From an uncultured Verrucomicrobiota bacterium (GTDB lineage Bacteria; Verrucomicrobiota; Verrucomicrobiia; Limisphaerales; UBA9464), in contig CAIYFP010000235.1 in the NCBI GenBank assembly GCA_903925515.1, positions 1-8,362 of the forward strand: 8,362 nucleotides of DNA. Reading direction: 5' to 3'. The position numbers and the translations under genes are program-made. Shown piece by piece: positions 1 through 5,748 of the stretch. A model generated the notes under the pieces. It did not search any database, was not told the DNA's origin, and saw nothing but the letters and a program-made list of their open reading frames with translations. Every line of letters starts with the position of its first letter. Positions within the stretch are counted from its first letter, which is position 1.

Positions 1-246
1 CGACCACGCCGAGGCGACGCGGAGGGTGTCTAGGTCATAGACGACGTGGTTGCGGCGATCGGGGCCGAGGGAGATGGCGAGGCCCTTCATGGCGGCGCCG
101 TTGTCCTTGCCGAGCAGGATGGTGCCGGACCAGAACGGCCCGCGCGCGGGTTCGTCAGCCGGGTTGGCGGCGGACAAGGACGGGGCGAGGGCGGCGAGGC
201 CAAGGGCCGCCGCAAGGACCGTGGGTGAACAGATGACGTTGCGCAT
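1..246 (-). CDS. Exported DUF6797-like protein, N-terminal part (runs off left edge)
   Basis: Reading the minus strand from an ATG at 246 gives 82 codons without a stop up to the window edge. Residues 1-27 form a classic signal peptide: a hydrophobic stretch VLAAALGLAALAPSLSAA, with probable cleavage after an AxA-like SAA. The mature start contains ARGPFWSGTILL, then a segment around MKGLAISLG, then VVYDLDTLRVASAWS. This matches from memory the start of DUF6797 domains in PVC-group proteins (GPF..., KGIA-x-LG, FDTD-LR-x-AAxW). In that family the domain is often followed by cytochrome c or sugar-dehydrogenase-like regions, none of which can be seen here. No clear Shine-Dalgarno sequence precedes the ATG. 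The gene is divergent from the Met-rich gene starting at 457. That a gene is present is fairly secure; the family name rests on motif resemblance only. The function is unknown. Confidence 0.65.
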   Translation of the reverse strand, partial: MRNVICSPTVLAAALGLAALAPSLSAANPADEPARGPFWSGTILLGKDNGAAMKGLAISLGPDRRNHVVYDLDTLRVASAWS

Positions 247-421
247 GCGCTCGTGGAGTTGGCGAATGCTGTCCAAAGGCCCGCGTCGCCGGCAACCGGC
301 AAATCCTGTCGGTTGGCGGCTCCCGCTCCCGCCGCGCGCGCGGGCGTCCGTCTTGGCGGCCCGGCCGACCGAGTCGAGCGCGAGCGTGAAGGCGGCGATG
401 GCACGCGAGGCCAAACAGGGG

Positions 422-450
422 TTGGCAAGGCGCGGCGACGCGGGTACGAA
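422..450 (+). promoter_or_regulatory. Candidate sigma-70-type promoter of the Met-rich/Sel1 gene
   Basis: TTGGCA at 422-427 and TACGAA at 445-450 are separated by 17 bases. The -35 is a 5/6 match and the -10 is poor (3/6). Transcription would then start at or next to the ATG at 457, so the message would be nearly leaderless. The purine-rich GAAGG at 448-452 that could serve as a ribosome site overlaps the -10, so both cannot work as drawn. A GCCGG-CAA-CCGGC inverted repeat at 288-300 is the only other structure noticed in this divergent gap. Confidence 0.25.
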
Positions 451-456
451 GGCAGC

Positions 457-1062
457 ATGAAGGAACGATCGGCACGGGTGATCATGGCCATGACGCTGGG
501 CGCGGCGGCGTGGTTGGACGGGGCATGGACGGGGTCGTGCCGGGCGCAGGGCACGGGCTTGTTTGTCTTCCCGCACGTGGACGCCCACGGCCGGGGCATC
601 CCGGGGGTGACACGCCCGATGATGATGGCCGGGACCGGGATGATGGGGATGGGCGGGATGGGAATGCCGATGGCGAACCCGAACTGGACGGGAGCGGCGG
701 CCATGTTTGCGCCCGAGTTGCTGATGCGGGGAGGCATGATGCCGGGGATGGGCATGGGCGCGATGCCCATGGCGGGGGCGCCGCAACCGGGCTTGCAGGC
801 GGCGTTCGCGTCGGGGCGGGCAAGCGCAGGGCGTGGGCGTGACGTGGCGGCGTCGGGCAACGACATGGCGGCGGATGCCCGGCTGCTGGAGTTCCAAAAG
901 CAGGAGGCGCGGAAGGGATCGCCGGGGGCGCAACGGGCGTTGGCGGCGCGGTACGAGAGGGGGGACGGGGTCGAGCGGAGCGACGAGATTGCCAAGGCAT
1001 GGCGAGAGGCGGCGGACCGGAGCGAGCGGATGGCGACGATGGCCGGGGAGTTGGGGCGTTGA
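457..1062 (+). CDS. Exported Met/Gly-rich protein with one Sel1-like repeat
   Basis: The frame is open further upstream (from 253), but ATG 457 is chosen because it puts a signal peptide at the N-terminus: MKERSAR, a hydrophobic run VIMAMTLGAAAWL, and probable cleavage near SCRA-QG at residues 30-31. The 201-residue product has a low-complexity region at residues 55-105 with 17 Met in 51 positions, mostly in MMGMGGMGMPM-type strings with Gly and Pro. Residues 153-188 (GSPGAQRALAARYERGDGVE, then AKAWREAA) match one Sel1-like repeat (helix, GxGV, helix). Sel1 repeats mediate protein contacts, usually in tandem arrays; a lone copy is unusual. The protein should act outside the cytoplasm. Met-rich segments bind Cu(I) or Ag(I) in some periplasmic proteins, but here that is speculation: there are few His (H40, H44) and one Cys (C28) inside the predicted signal. 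The stop lies 4 bases before an intergenic repeat. Confidence 0.72.
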   Translation: MKERSARVIMAMTLGAAAWLDGAWTGSCRAQGTGLFVFPHVDAHGRGIPGVTRPMMMAGTGMMGMGGMGMPMANPNWTGAAAMFAPELLMRGGMMPGMGMGAMPMAGAPQPGLQAAFASGRASAGRGRDVAASGNDMAADARLLEFQKQEARKGSPGAQRALAARYERGDGVERSDEIAKAWREAADRSERMATMAGELGR

Positions 1063-1066
1063 GGCC

Positions 1067-1430
1067 CCCAATGCCGGCGCAAGGAGGGAGGAAGCTCGCG
1101 ATCCGCAGGCGAATGGGTTGCGGCAGCCCTTGTGCCAACACGCCATCGTGGTGGATGGGCATGAACCCGGCCTGAGCATCCACGCGCCTGCCTTCTTCGT
1201 GCGAGGCATTCCCGGCTTCCCCACTCACGGGATCGCCGAACGCGACGCCGCTTTTTTGATCACACAACGACCGGGGCCATGGCAGGCCTTGGTGGATGGG
1301 GCCCGTGAAACCTGCGCCGGCGGCCAACGGGCGGTTTCATTCGGAGACACGAAGAGATCCTGATGGGTCCACCCTCCGGCGGGGTCGCGTGAAGCGAGAA
1401 CCGGGCGCTCAGGAAGCGCTGGCGCGGGGA
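1067..1430 (+). repeat. Mosaic intergenic repeat, copy 1 (modules A, B, C); fills the 1063-1500 gap
   Basis: This gap has no supportable gene. Module A (about 1067-1160) aligns with 8170-8264; bases 1081-1160 and 8185-8264 align without gaps, 62 of 80 identical by hand count. Module B (1195-1250) aligns without gaps with 2812-2867, 45 of 56 identical. Module C (1351-1430) aligns with 2888-2967, 61 of 80 identical, and contains the shared GGGTCCACCCTCCG core. Between B and C this copy carries about 80 extra bases (1251-1347), including TTTTTT at 1252-1257 and alternative inverted repeats. The copy starts right after the stop of the Met-rich gene and ends 70 bases before the thioredoxin start. 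The substitutions show no codon-like pattern that I could see, so I treat it as non-coding. Confidence 0.7.
1301..1339 (+). other. Two overlapping inverted repeats, mutually exclusive stems
   Basis: GCCCGT at 1301-1306 can pair with ACGGGC at 1327-1332. TGAAACC at 1306-1312 can pair with GGTTTCA at 1333-1339. The pairings interleave with no connecting loop bases, so they are alternatives rather than a feasible pseudoknot. They lie in the part of repeat copy 1 that is absent from copy 2, 162 bases upstream of the thioredoxin start. Whether the region is transcribed is unknown; no known riboswitch class was recognised. Confidence 0.35.
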
Positions 1431-1487
1431 TCAGGGGAAGTCACGCGGGGCTTGATTCTCGGCGGCGGTAGGGTTGGGTTGGGCCAG

Positions 1488-1492
1488 AAAGG
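1488..1492 (+). promoter_or_regulatory. Ribosome binding site fixing the thioredoxin start
   Basis: AAAGG lies 8 bases before ATG 1501 and supports that start over the in-frame TTG at 1474. The A-rich AACAAA just before the ATG stands out from the GC-rich surroundings. A TAGGGT -10-like hexamer at 1469-1474 has a TTGATT at 1452-1457, but the 11-base spacing is too short for a normal promoter. Confidence 0.6.
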
Positions 1493-1500
1493 TTAACAAA

Positions 1501-2439
1501 ATGAAACTTCGTCCTCTCTTGGCCGCCGCCCTCGGGCTTGCGGGCACACTCGTCCTCAACGCGGCCAAGCTGGGCGACCCTGCCAAGCCGCTGACCCTCG
1601 CCAAGACCGTGAAGGGCGACGCCGTGGATCTGGCGGCTGGCAAGGGCAAGCAGGTGTACGTGGTGGAGTTCTGGGCAACATGGTGCCCGCCGTGCCGCGA
1701 CTCGATCCCGCACCTGACCGAGCTCCAAAAGAAGTTCAAGGACAAGGGGGTGACGATCGTGGGCATCTCGGACGAGACGGCGGCCAAGGTGGAGCCGTTC
1801 GTGAAGAAGATGGCCGAGAAGATGGACTACGTGGTGGCGCTGGACTCGGACCGCAAGACGTCGGGGGACTACATGGGCGCCTATGGCCAGAACGGAATCC
1901 CCACGGCGTTCATCGTGGACAAGCAGGGCCGGGTTGCATGGGTCGGGCATCCCATGTCGGGCCTCGACACCGCGATCGAGGAGATCGTGGCGGGCACGTA
2001 CGACATGGTCGCGGCCCAGAAGGAGTTCGACGGGCGCGCGGCGAAGCAGGCCAAGATGCAGGAGCTGAACTCGGCGTTCATGAAGTACATGCAGGCCGCG
2101 TCGAAGTCCGATGCCAAGGGTCTCGCCGAGCTAGGCAACCCGTTGGTCGCGATGGCCGACAAGGACCCGCAAATCCTGAATGCCATCGCGTGGAACATCC
2201 TCACCTCGCCGCAGGTCAAGACGCGTGACACCGACTTCGCCATGAACGTCGCCAAGGCTGCCGTCGCTGCTTCCAAGGAAAAGGACCCCGCCATCCTCGA
2301 CACCTACGCCCGCGCCCTCTTCGACAACGGCAAGAAGTCGGAGGCGGTGGCGCAGCAAAGGAAGGCCGTTGCGCTGGCACCCGCCGCACAAAAGGCCGAG
2401 ATGGAGGCCACCCTCAAGAAGTACCAAGACGCCAAGTAA
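1501..2439 (+). CDS. Exported TlpA/redoxin-type thioredoxin-like protein with helical C-terminal extension
   Basis: The 312-residue protein starts with a signal peptide (MKLRPLLAAALGLAGTLVLN, cut near AA at 21-22). A TlpA-like thioredoxin fold covers about residues 25-165. FWATWCPPCRDS places the redox pair at Cys62 and Cys65, the cis-proline is Pro134 in GIPT, and the last strands include FIVDKQGRVAWVGH. Such proteins reduce or exchange disulfides outside the cytoplasm, for example in cytochrome c maturation or in protecting exported proteins. The substrate here cannot be told. Residues 175-312 are an extension not found in minimal TlpA proteins. It is alpha-helical and Ala/Lys-rich, with TPR-like phrasing near DPAILDTYARALFDNGKKSE, AVAQQRKAVALAP. 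Lys is abundant (35 of 312). No ccm genes or other redox partners are nearby, and the gene is flanked by repeat-filled gaps, so it is probably transcribed alone. Confidence 0.9.
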   Translation: MKLRPLLAAALGLAGTLVLNAAKLGDPAKPLTLAKTVKGDAVDLAAGKGKQVYVVEFWATWCPPCRDSIPHLTELQKKFKDKGVTIVGISDETAAKVEPFVKKMAEKMDYVVALDSDRKTSGDYMGAYGQNGIPTAFIVDKQGRVAWVGHPMSGLDTAIEEIVAGTYDMVAAQKEFDGRAAKQAKMQELNSAFMKYMQAASKSDAKGLAELGNPLVAMADKDPQILNAIAWNILTSPQVKTRDTDFAMNVAKAAVAASKEKDPAILDTYARALFDNGKKSEAVAQQRKAVALAPAAQKAEMEATLKKYQDAK

Positions 2440-2763
2440 GGCCCAAGGCCTGCGCCTCATCACGGGCCGCGGAGCCGTCGTCGCCCCGGGCACGCCTGGC
2501 ACCCCTCGGGGAGGCACGGCGGCATCCGGGGCGATTCCCTTTCGGCTTCCCCAACCTTCTCGACGTGCGCCATGCGATGGGGCGAGGAATCGCATCCGTC
2601 CGTTGGGCCCCACCCGGGGCCGCACCTCGTGCCATGGACACGGCACGTGCCTCGGTCCCAAGACGGAGAAAGCCCATTCGGGCGCCCCATTCCCCGCGCA
2701 GGCATCGGGGAATCCCCCGCTCCAAAACTCACGGAGCCGACGCATGGGACGCCGTGTGGCGTG
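2440..2763. other. Intergenic, no gene supported; GC-rich with small palindromes
   Basis: Reading frames here are GC artefacts: Arg/Pro-rich, with no recognisable family and no credible start. Structures seen are AGGCC-CAA-GGCCT at 2439-2451 directly on the thioredoxin stop, which lacks a T-tract and so is not a convincing terminator, and the perfect 10-base palindrome GGCACGTGCC at 2642-2651. The right part may be degraded repeat sequence, but I could not align it confidently with the other copies. Confidence 0.45.
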
Positions 2764-2967
2764 TCCCGAATCCTCGCGCACGGAGGTGGGAGGCCCTTCG
2801 CGTCCTCGTGTCCTCGTGCGAGCCATTCCCTGCTTCCTGACGCTTGGGATCGCCGCACGGGACGCGGTTTGGGTGACACGAAGCCACGAAGAGATCGTGC
2901 GGGGTCCACCCTCCGTCGGCGCAGGGTGGGGCGCGAGCCGGGCACTCAAGGATGGCTTGCGCGCGGA
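2764..2967 (+). repeat. Mosaic intergenic repeat, copy 2 (short A, then B and C)
   Basis: The first 30 or so bases (TCCCGAATCCTCGCG followed by a GGAGG-rich stretch) match the beginning of module A as seen at 8168-8198. The rest of A is missing. Module B follows at 2812-2867 and C at 2885-2967, in the same order and orientation as copy 1 but with only 17 bases between them instead of about 97. Inside C, CCACCCT at 2906-2912 and AGGGTGG at 2923-2929 form a 7-base stem that copy 1 does not preserve. C ends 60 bases before the zinc-ribbon start, close to the 70 bases seen in copy 1. Confidence 0.65.
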
Positions 2968-2988
2968 TCCGGGGCGTGTTCGCGCAAA

Positions 2989-3018
2989 TTGACGCTGGGC
3001 AACGGCGGGCGGTAGCGT
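2989..3018 (+). promoter_or_regulatory. Probable sigma-70 promoter of the zinc-ribbon/hydrolase pair
   Basis: TTGACG at 2989-2994 (5/6 of the -35 consensus) and TAGCGT at 3013-3018 (TA and final T of the -10) are separated by 18 bases. A start site about 7 bases after the -10 falls near 3025, only about 3 bases before ATG 3028, so the transcript would be leaderless or nearly so. In line with this, no convincing Shine-Dalgarno sequence precedes the ATG. The promoter lies just outside repeat module C. Confidence 0.5.
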
Positions 3019-3027
3019 GGGACCAAC

Positions 3028-3744
3028 ATGCTCCCCATCATCGAAGGCCTGCTTGTGCTCCAAGACCGCGACCGCCGGATGATCCGCCTGCGTGCGGAGC
3101 TGGAAACCGTCGGGCCGCAACGAACGCTGCTGCGAGGCAAGTCGTCGGGGGCCCAAGCTGCCTTGGATGATGCCAAGCGGCGGCTTGGGGCGGCCGAGAG
3201 CGAACGGAAGGCGCTGGAACTGGAGGCCAGCTCGCTCCGGCAGCGAATCCAAAAGCTCCAGGGCGAGCAACAGGCCACCCGGTCCAACGACCAGTACAAG
3301 GCCTTCCAGCACCAGATCGAATCGAACGAGGCCGACATCCGCAGGATCGAGGACCGCGAGATCGAGCTGATGGAACGCGTCGAGGCCCTCTCCAAGGAGG
3401 TCCATGCCGCCGGCGCCGTCGCCACCGCCCAAAGGAAGGAGACCGACCAGCAGGTTGCGGACGTCGATGCCCGTGAGGCCAACCTCAAGGCCGAGCTGGC
3501 CAGCGTCATCGAGCAACGCGCCCAGCATGCCGCCTCGCTCGACCCCGCCGCCGTCGGCCGCTACGAGCGCATCCTGAAGACCCGCGGGGACAACGTCGTC
3601 GTGGGCGTGAATCGCCAGACCTGCGGGGGATGCCATGTGAAGCTGCCCATGCAGGTATTCCTGCATGCCAAGGCCCAGAACGACCTCGTCAACTGCTCCA
3701 ACTGCGGACGCCTGCTCTACTACACGCGCGACATGGAGGCCTGA
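3028..3744 (+). CDS. Coiled-coil C4 zinc-ribbon protein (CT398/CdsZ, zf-RING_7 family)
   Basis: The 238-residue soluble protein has a long charged coiled coil over about residues 10-170, broken near RSNDQYKAFQHQIES at 86-100, a conserved signature of the family. The C-terminal zinc ribbon has TCGGCHVKLP (Cys199, Cys202) and NCSNCGRLLYY (Cys223, Cys226), so all four ligands are present. The usual family length of about 240 residues is met. The chlamydial homologue CT398 (CdsZ) is reported to interact with sigma-54 and type III secretion proteins; most bacterial members have no defined role, so a function is not assigned. The ATG is supported by full family length and a promoter just upstream. 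The hydrolase gene follows after 54 bases on the same strand. Confidence 0.92.
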   Translation: MLPIIEGLLVLQDRDRRMIRLRAELETVGPQRTLLRGKSSGAQAALDDAKRRLGAAESERKALELEASSLRQRIQKLQGEQQATRSNDQYKAFQHQIESNEADIRRIEDREIELMERVEALSKEVHAAGAVATAQRKETDQQVADVDAREANLKAELASVIEQRAQHAASLDPAAVGRYERILKTRGDNVVVGVNRQTCGGCHVKLPMQVFLHAKAQNDLVNCSNCGRLLYYTRDMEA

Positions 3745-3798
3745 GCCGGCCCCATTCGCCATCCGCCGTTCGCCCTTTGCCACGAGCCAAGCCACTCC

Positions 3799-4674
3799 AT
3801 GAACTTCCCTGCCCTTGCTGTCGTCCTTGCTCTTGCCGCCACCCTCCACGGCGCCGACCTCCCCGGGGTCCGGCGTTCCGAGGTCATCTACGGGCGCAAG
3901 TTCGGCACCGCCCTCACCCTCGACATCCTCCAGCCCCCGAACACCAACGGCTTCGGCGTCGTGGCCGTCATCTCGGGCGGGTTCTTCTCGTCGCACGACG
4001 GCATCAACCCGTCGTACATGCGGGAGATCCTCGGGCGCGGGTACACGGTGTATGCGGTCGTGCACGGGTCGCAGCCCAAGTTCACGATCCCGGAGATCAC
4101 CGAGGACATGCACCGGTCGGTGCGTTGGATCCGGACGCATGCGGCGTCGCACGGGGTGAACCCGGACAAGCTGGGCGTGTTCGGCGGCTCGGCGGGCGGG
4201 CATCTTTCGTTGACGTTGGCGACGCAAGGGCGACCGGGCGACCCGAGGGCGAAGGACCCCGTGGACCGGGCCTCGTCGGCGGTCCAGGCGGCCGCATGCT
4301 TCTTCCCGCCCACGGACTTCGAGAACTGGTCCGGCCCCGGCGACACGCAGGTGGGGGTGGGCAAGGTGGGCAGGGCCTTTCACGCAGCCTTCGGGCCGCG
4401 GTCGGAGAACATGGAGGACCGTCTCAAGCTGGGGCCGGAGATCTCGCCCATCCATGGCCTCGGGCCCTCCACGCCGCCCACGCTCATCATCCACGGCGAC
4501 AAGGACGGGCTGGTGCCGCTGTACCAGGCGGAGAGTTACAAGAAGAGGGCGGACGCCGTGGGGGCGGTGGTGCGCCTCGACGTGAAGCCGGGCGCGGACC
4601 ACGGGTGGGCCAACATGGAGAACGACCTCGCCACCTTCGCAGACTGGTTCGACAAGCACCTGCGCGGGAAGTGA
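3799..4674 (+). CDS. Exported alpha/beta hydrolase (esterase / S9-like fold)
   Basis: The 291-residue protein has a short signal peptide (MNFPALAVVLALAATLHGA, cut near residue 19). It carries a complete alpha/beta-hydrolase catalytic set: nucleophile elbow GGSAGG with Ser131, acid Asp236 in HGDKDGLVP, and His268 in GADHGW. The segment VRWIRTHAASHGVNPDKLGV before the elbow is typical of esterases of the BD-FAE and prolyl-oligopeptidase-like group. The oxyanion-loop region reads ISGGFFSSHDG (59-69) instead of the usual HGGGF/HGGxW. A likely role is hydrolysis of an ester, such as an acyl or feruloyl group on polysaccharide, outside the cytoplasm; the substrate is not determinable. It probably shares a transcript with the zinc-ribbon gene, although no Shine-Dalgarno is obvious. 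Its stop lies 19 bases from the stop of the convergent pseudopilin gene, with no clear terminator between them. Confidence 0.9.
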   Translation: MNFPALAVVLALAATLHGADLPGVRRSEVIYGRKFGTALTLDILQPPNTNGFGVVAVISGGFFSSHDGINPSYMREILGRGYTVYAVVHGSQPKFTIPEITEDMHRSVRWIRTHAASHGVNPDKLGVFGGSAGGHLSLTLATQGRPGDPRAKDPVDRASSAVQAAACFFPPTDFENWSGPGDTQVGVGKVGRAFHAAFGPRSENMEDRLKLGPEISPIHGLGPSTPPTLIIHGDKDGLVPLYQAESYKKRADAVGAVVRLDVKPGADHGWANMENDLATFADWFDKHLRGK

Positions 4675-4693
4675 ACGCGGGCGGGGCGGCGGA

Positions 4694-5479
4694 TTAGCGC
4701 CGGGCGCGGTTGAGCGGGTCCCAGAATTCGGAGTTGATCAGGCCCTTGGCGTTGCCGGAGCCGGGATCGACGGGCGGGTTGATCGTGCTGTCCTTGCGCG
4801 CCTCGCTATGGCCGTCGGTGAAGACCACGACGCCCTTGTTCTGGTGCCGGATCTGATCCACTCCCTCGAAGCCGCCGTTGGAGACCTTCTTGTCCATGCA
4901 GGAGTTGGGCCACCAAAGGCTGCTGCTCCAGTAACCGTCGGCCTTGGGCATGGCGTCGCCGACGAGCAGGCACTGGGACGGGGAGACGATCTGGGAACGC
5001 TTGAACCATGGCTTCACGTCGAAGCGGATGCCTGACACGGTGATTTCGGCGGTGGGATAGGGCCAGAGGCTCAGGAAGTAGGTGTTCATGCCGTAGCCGA
5101 CCTTGTGCGGGTCGAAGGCCCACTGCCACTTCACGCCGTTGTCGAGGCGGCGTCCCTTGATGCTCGGGCAACGAAACAGGTTGGAGTAACGCTGGCCCGG
5201 CGGAAGGATGGTCGTGCCCCACCAGTTCGTGCGGGAAGGGGGCTCGTCGGCGGTGTTCAGGCCATGGTTGCGATGGGAGGGGTAGGTGTCGTTGTTGTCC
5301 TCGATGTAGAGGTTCATGAAGAGGGCGACCTGCTTGAGGTTGTTCAGGCACACCGTCTGGTCCCCCTTGGCCTTGGCCCGGGCCAGCGTGGGAAGCAACA
5401 TGCCAGCAAGGATCGCGATGATCGCGATCACGACCAGCAACTCGATCAACGTGAAACCACCTCGGTTCGTCGTCTTCAT
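4694..5479 (-). CDS. Type II pseudopilin-like protein, PVC-group prepilin family
   Basis: ATG at 5479 gives 261 residues. The leader MKTTNRGG is followed by FTLIELLVVIAIIAILAGML, a canonical prepilin site: cleavage between Gly8 and Phe9, with Glu at mature position 5. After the helix comes ARAKAKGDQTVCLNNLKQVALFMNLY cut into the usual LNNLKQ signature, then GMNTYF, LLVGDA and the C-terminal KGVVVFTDGHSEAR. This architecture belongs to the large family of type II secretion-like G proteins expanded in Verrucomicrobiota, Planctomycetota and Lentisphaerota. Members are processed by prepilin peptidase and anchored in the inner membrane; their individual roles are mostly unknown. No secretion or pilus genes flank it, as is usual for these scattered paralogues. 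A much longer in-frame extension upstream is open but lacks the leader at its N-terminus and is rejected. Confidence 0.93.
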   Translation of the reverse strand: MKTTNRGGFTLIELLVVIAIIAILAGMLLPTLARAKAKGDQTVCLNNLKQVALFMNLYIEDNNDTYPSHRNHGLNTADEPPSRTNWWGTTILPPGQRYSNLFRCPSIKGRRLDNGVKWQWAFDPHKVGYGMNTYFLSLWPYPTAEITVSGIRFDVKPWFKRSQIVSPSQCLLVGDAMPKADGYWSSSLWWPNSCMDKKVSNGGFEGVDQIRHQNKGVVVFTDGHSEARKDSTINPPVDPGSGNAKGLINSEFWDPLNRARR

Positions 5480-5485
5480 GGGGAA

Positions 5486-5490
5486 CTCCG
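5486..5490 (-). promoter_or_regulatory. Ribosome binding site of the pseudopilin gene
   Basis: CGGAG read on the minus strand lies 6 bases upstream of ATG 5479. It decides the start in favour of MKTTNRGG over the longer open frame. Further upstream TTGCAC and TATGAA are spaced 15 bases apart, which is short for a promoter and not annotated separately. Confidence 0.6.
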
Positions 5491-5572
5491 CGATTTCATA
5501 CGCACGCCCCTGCCCGTGCAACCTTGGATTCAACCTGCTCACGTCCCAGCGGCACCATGGCGCTGCCACGCT

Positions 5573-5625
5573 GCCCCCGACGCACGGGGGCGCGGCATCC
5601 TTGCCGCCGCGTGAGGGCACGCGGC
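5573..5625 (-). other. Cluster of three adjacent perfect hairpins between the RDD and pseudopilin genes
   Basis: On the plus strand: GCCCCCG (5573-5579), loop ACGCA, CGGGGGC (5585-5591); then GCGGCA (5592-5597), loop TCCT, TGCCGC (5602-5607); then GCCGCGTG (5606-5613), loop AGGG, CACGCGGC (5618-5625). The second and third share two bases. None is followed by a T-tract in either direction. The cluster is 124 bases past the RDD stop and 94 bases before the pseudopilin ATG, so it could be a factor-independent 3' end lacking a U-run, a structured pseudopilin leader, or a repeat. The rest of this 269-base gap shows nothing else I can name. Confidence 0.5.
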
Positions 5626-5748
5626 CCACAGCATGGGCCATGCCTTGGCTCCACCCGGGGGATTGCCGGATCCGCACACCCACCGCCGTTTTGAGGTCCA
5701 CCGGGGCCGCAAGGCATGTCCCGCGCCGCCCTGCCCCATCGTCTCGTC

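Noticed and set aside
253..456. In-frame extension of the Met-rich protein to an upstream ATG at 253
   Set aside because: It would place 68 Arg/Ala-rich residues ahead of a good signal peptide, with no supporting motif.
87..1082. 331-codon minus-strand frame, and a 281-codon frame at 482-1327 on the same strand
   Set aside because: They lie antisense to the Met-rich gene and are Pro/Arg/Ser-rich without domains. The real minus-strand gene at 1-246 uses another frame.
1252..1257. TTTTTT run as a possible intrinsic terminator for the Met-rich gene
   Set aside because: No strong stem sits immediately before it, and it lies 190 bases past the stop codon.
2369..3015. Several plus-strand frames of 90-207 codons in the 2440-3027 gap
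   Set aside because: No start signal, no domain, and the downstream part consists of repeat modules B and C found in another gap.
2131..4659. 842-codon open frame on the minus strand
   Set aside because: It runs antisense through the thioredoxin, zinc-ribbon and hydrolase genes, all of which have clear domains. The translation is Arg/Gly/Val-rich with no recognisable fold; it is a high-GC artefact.
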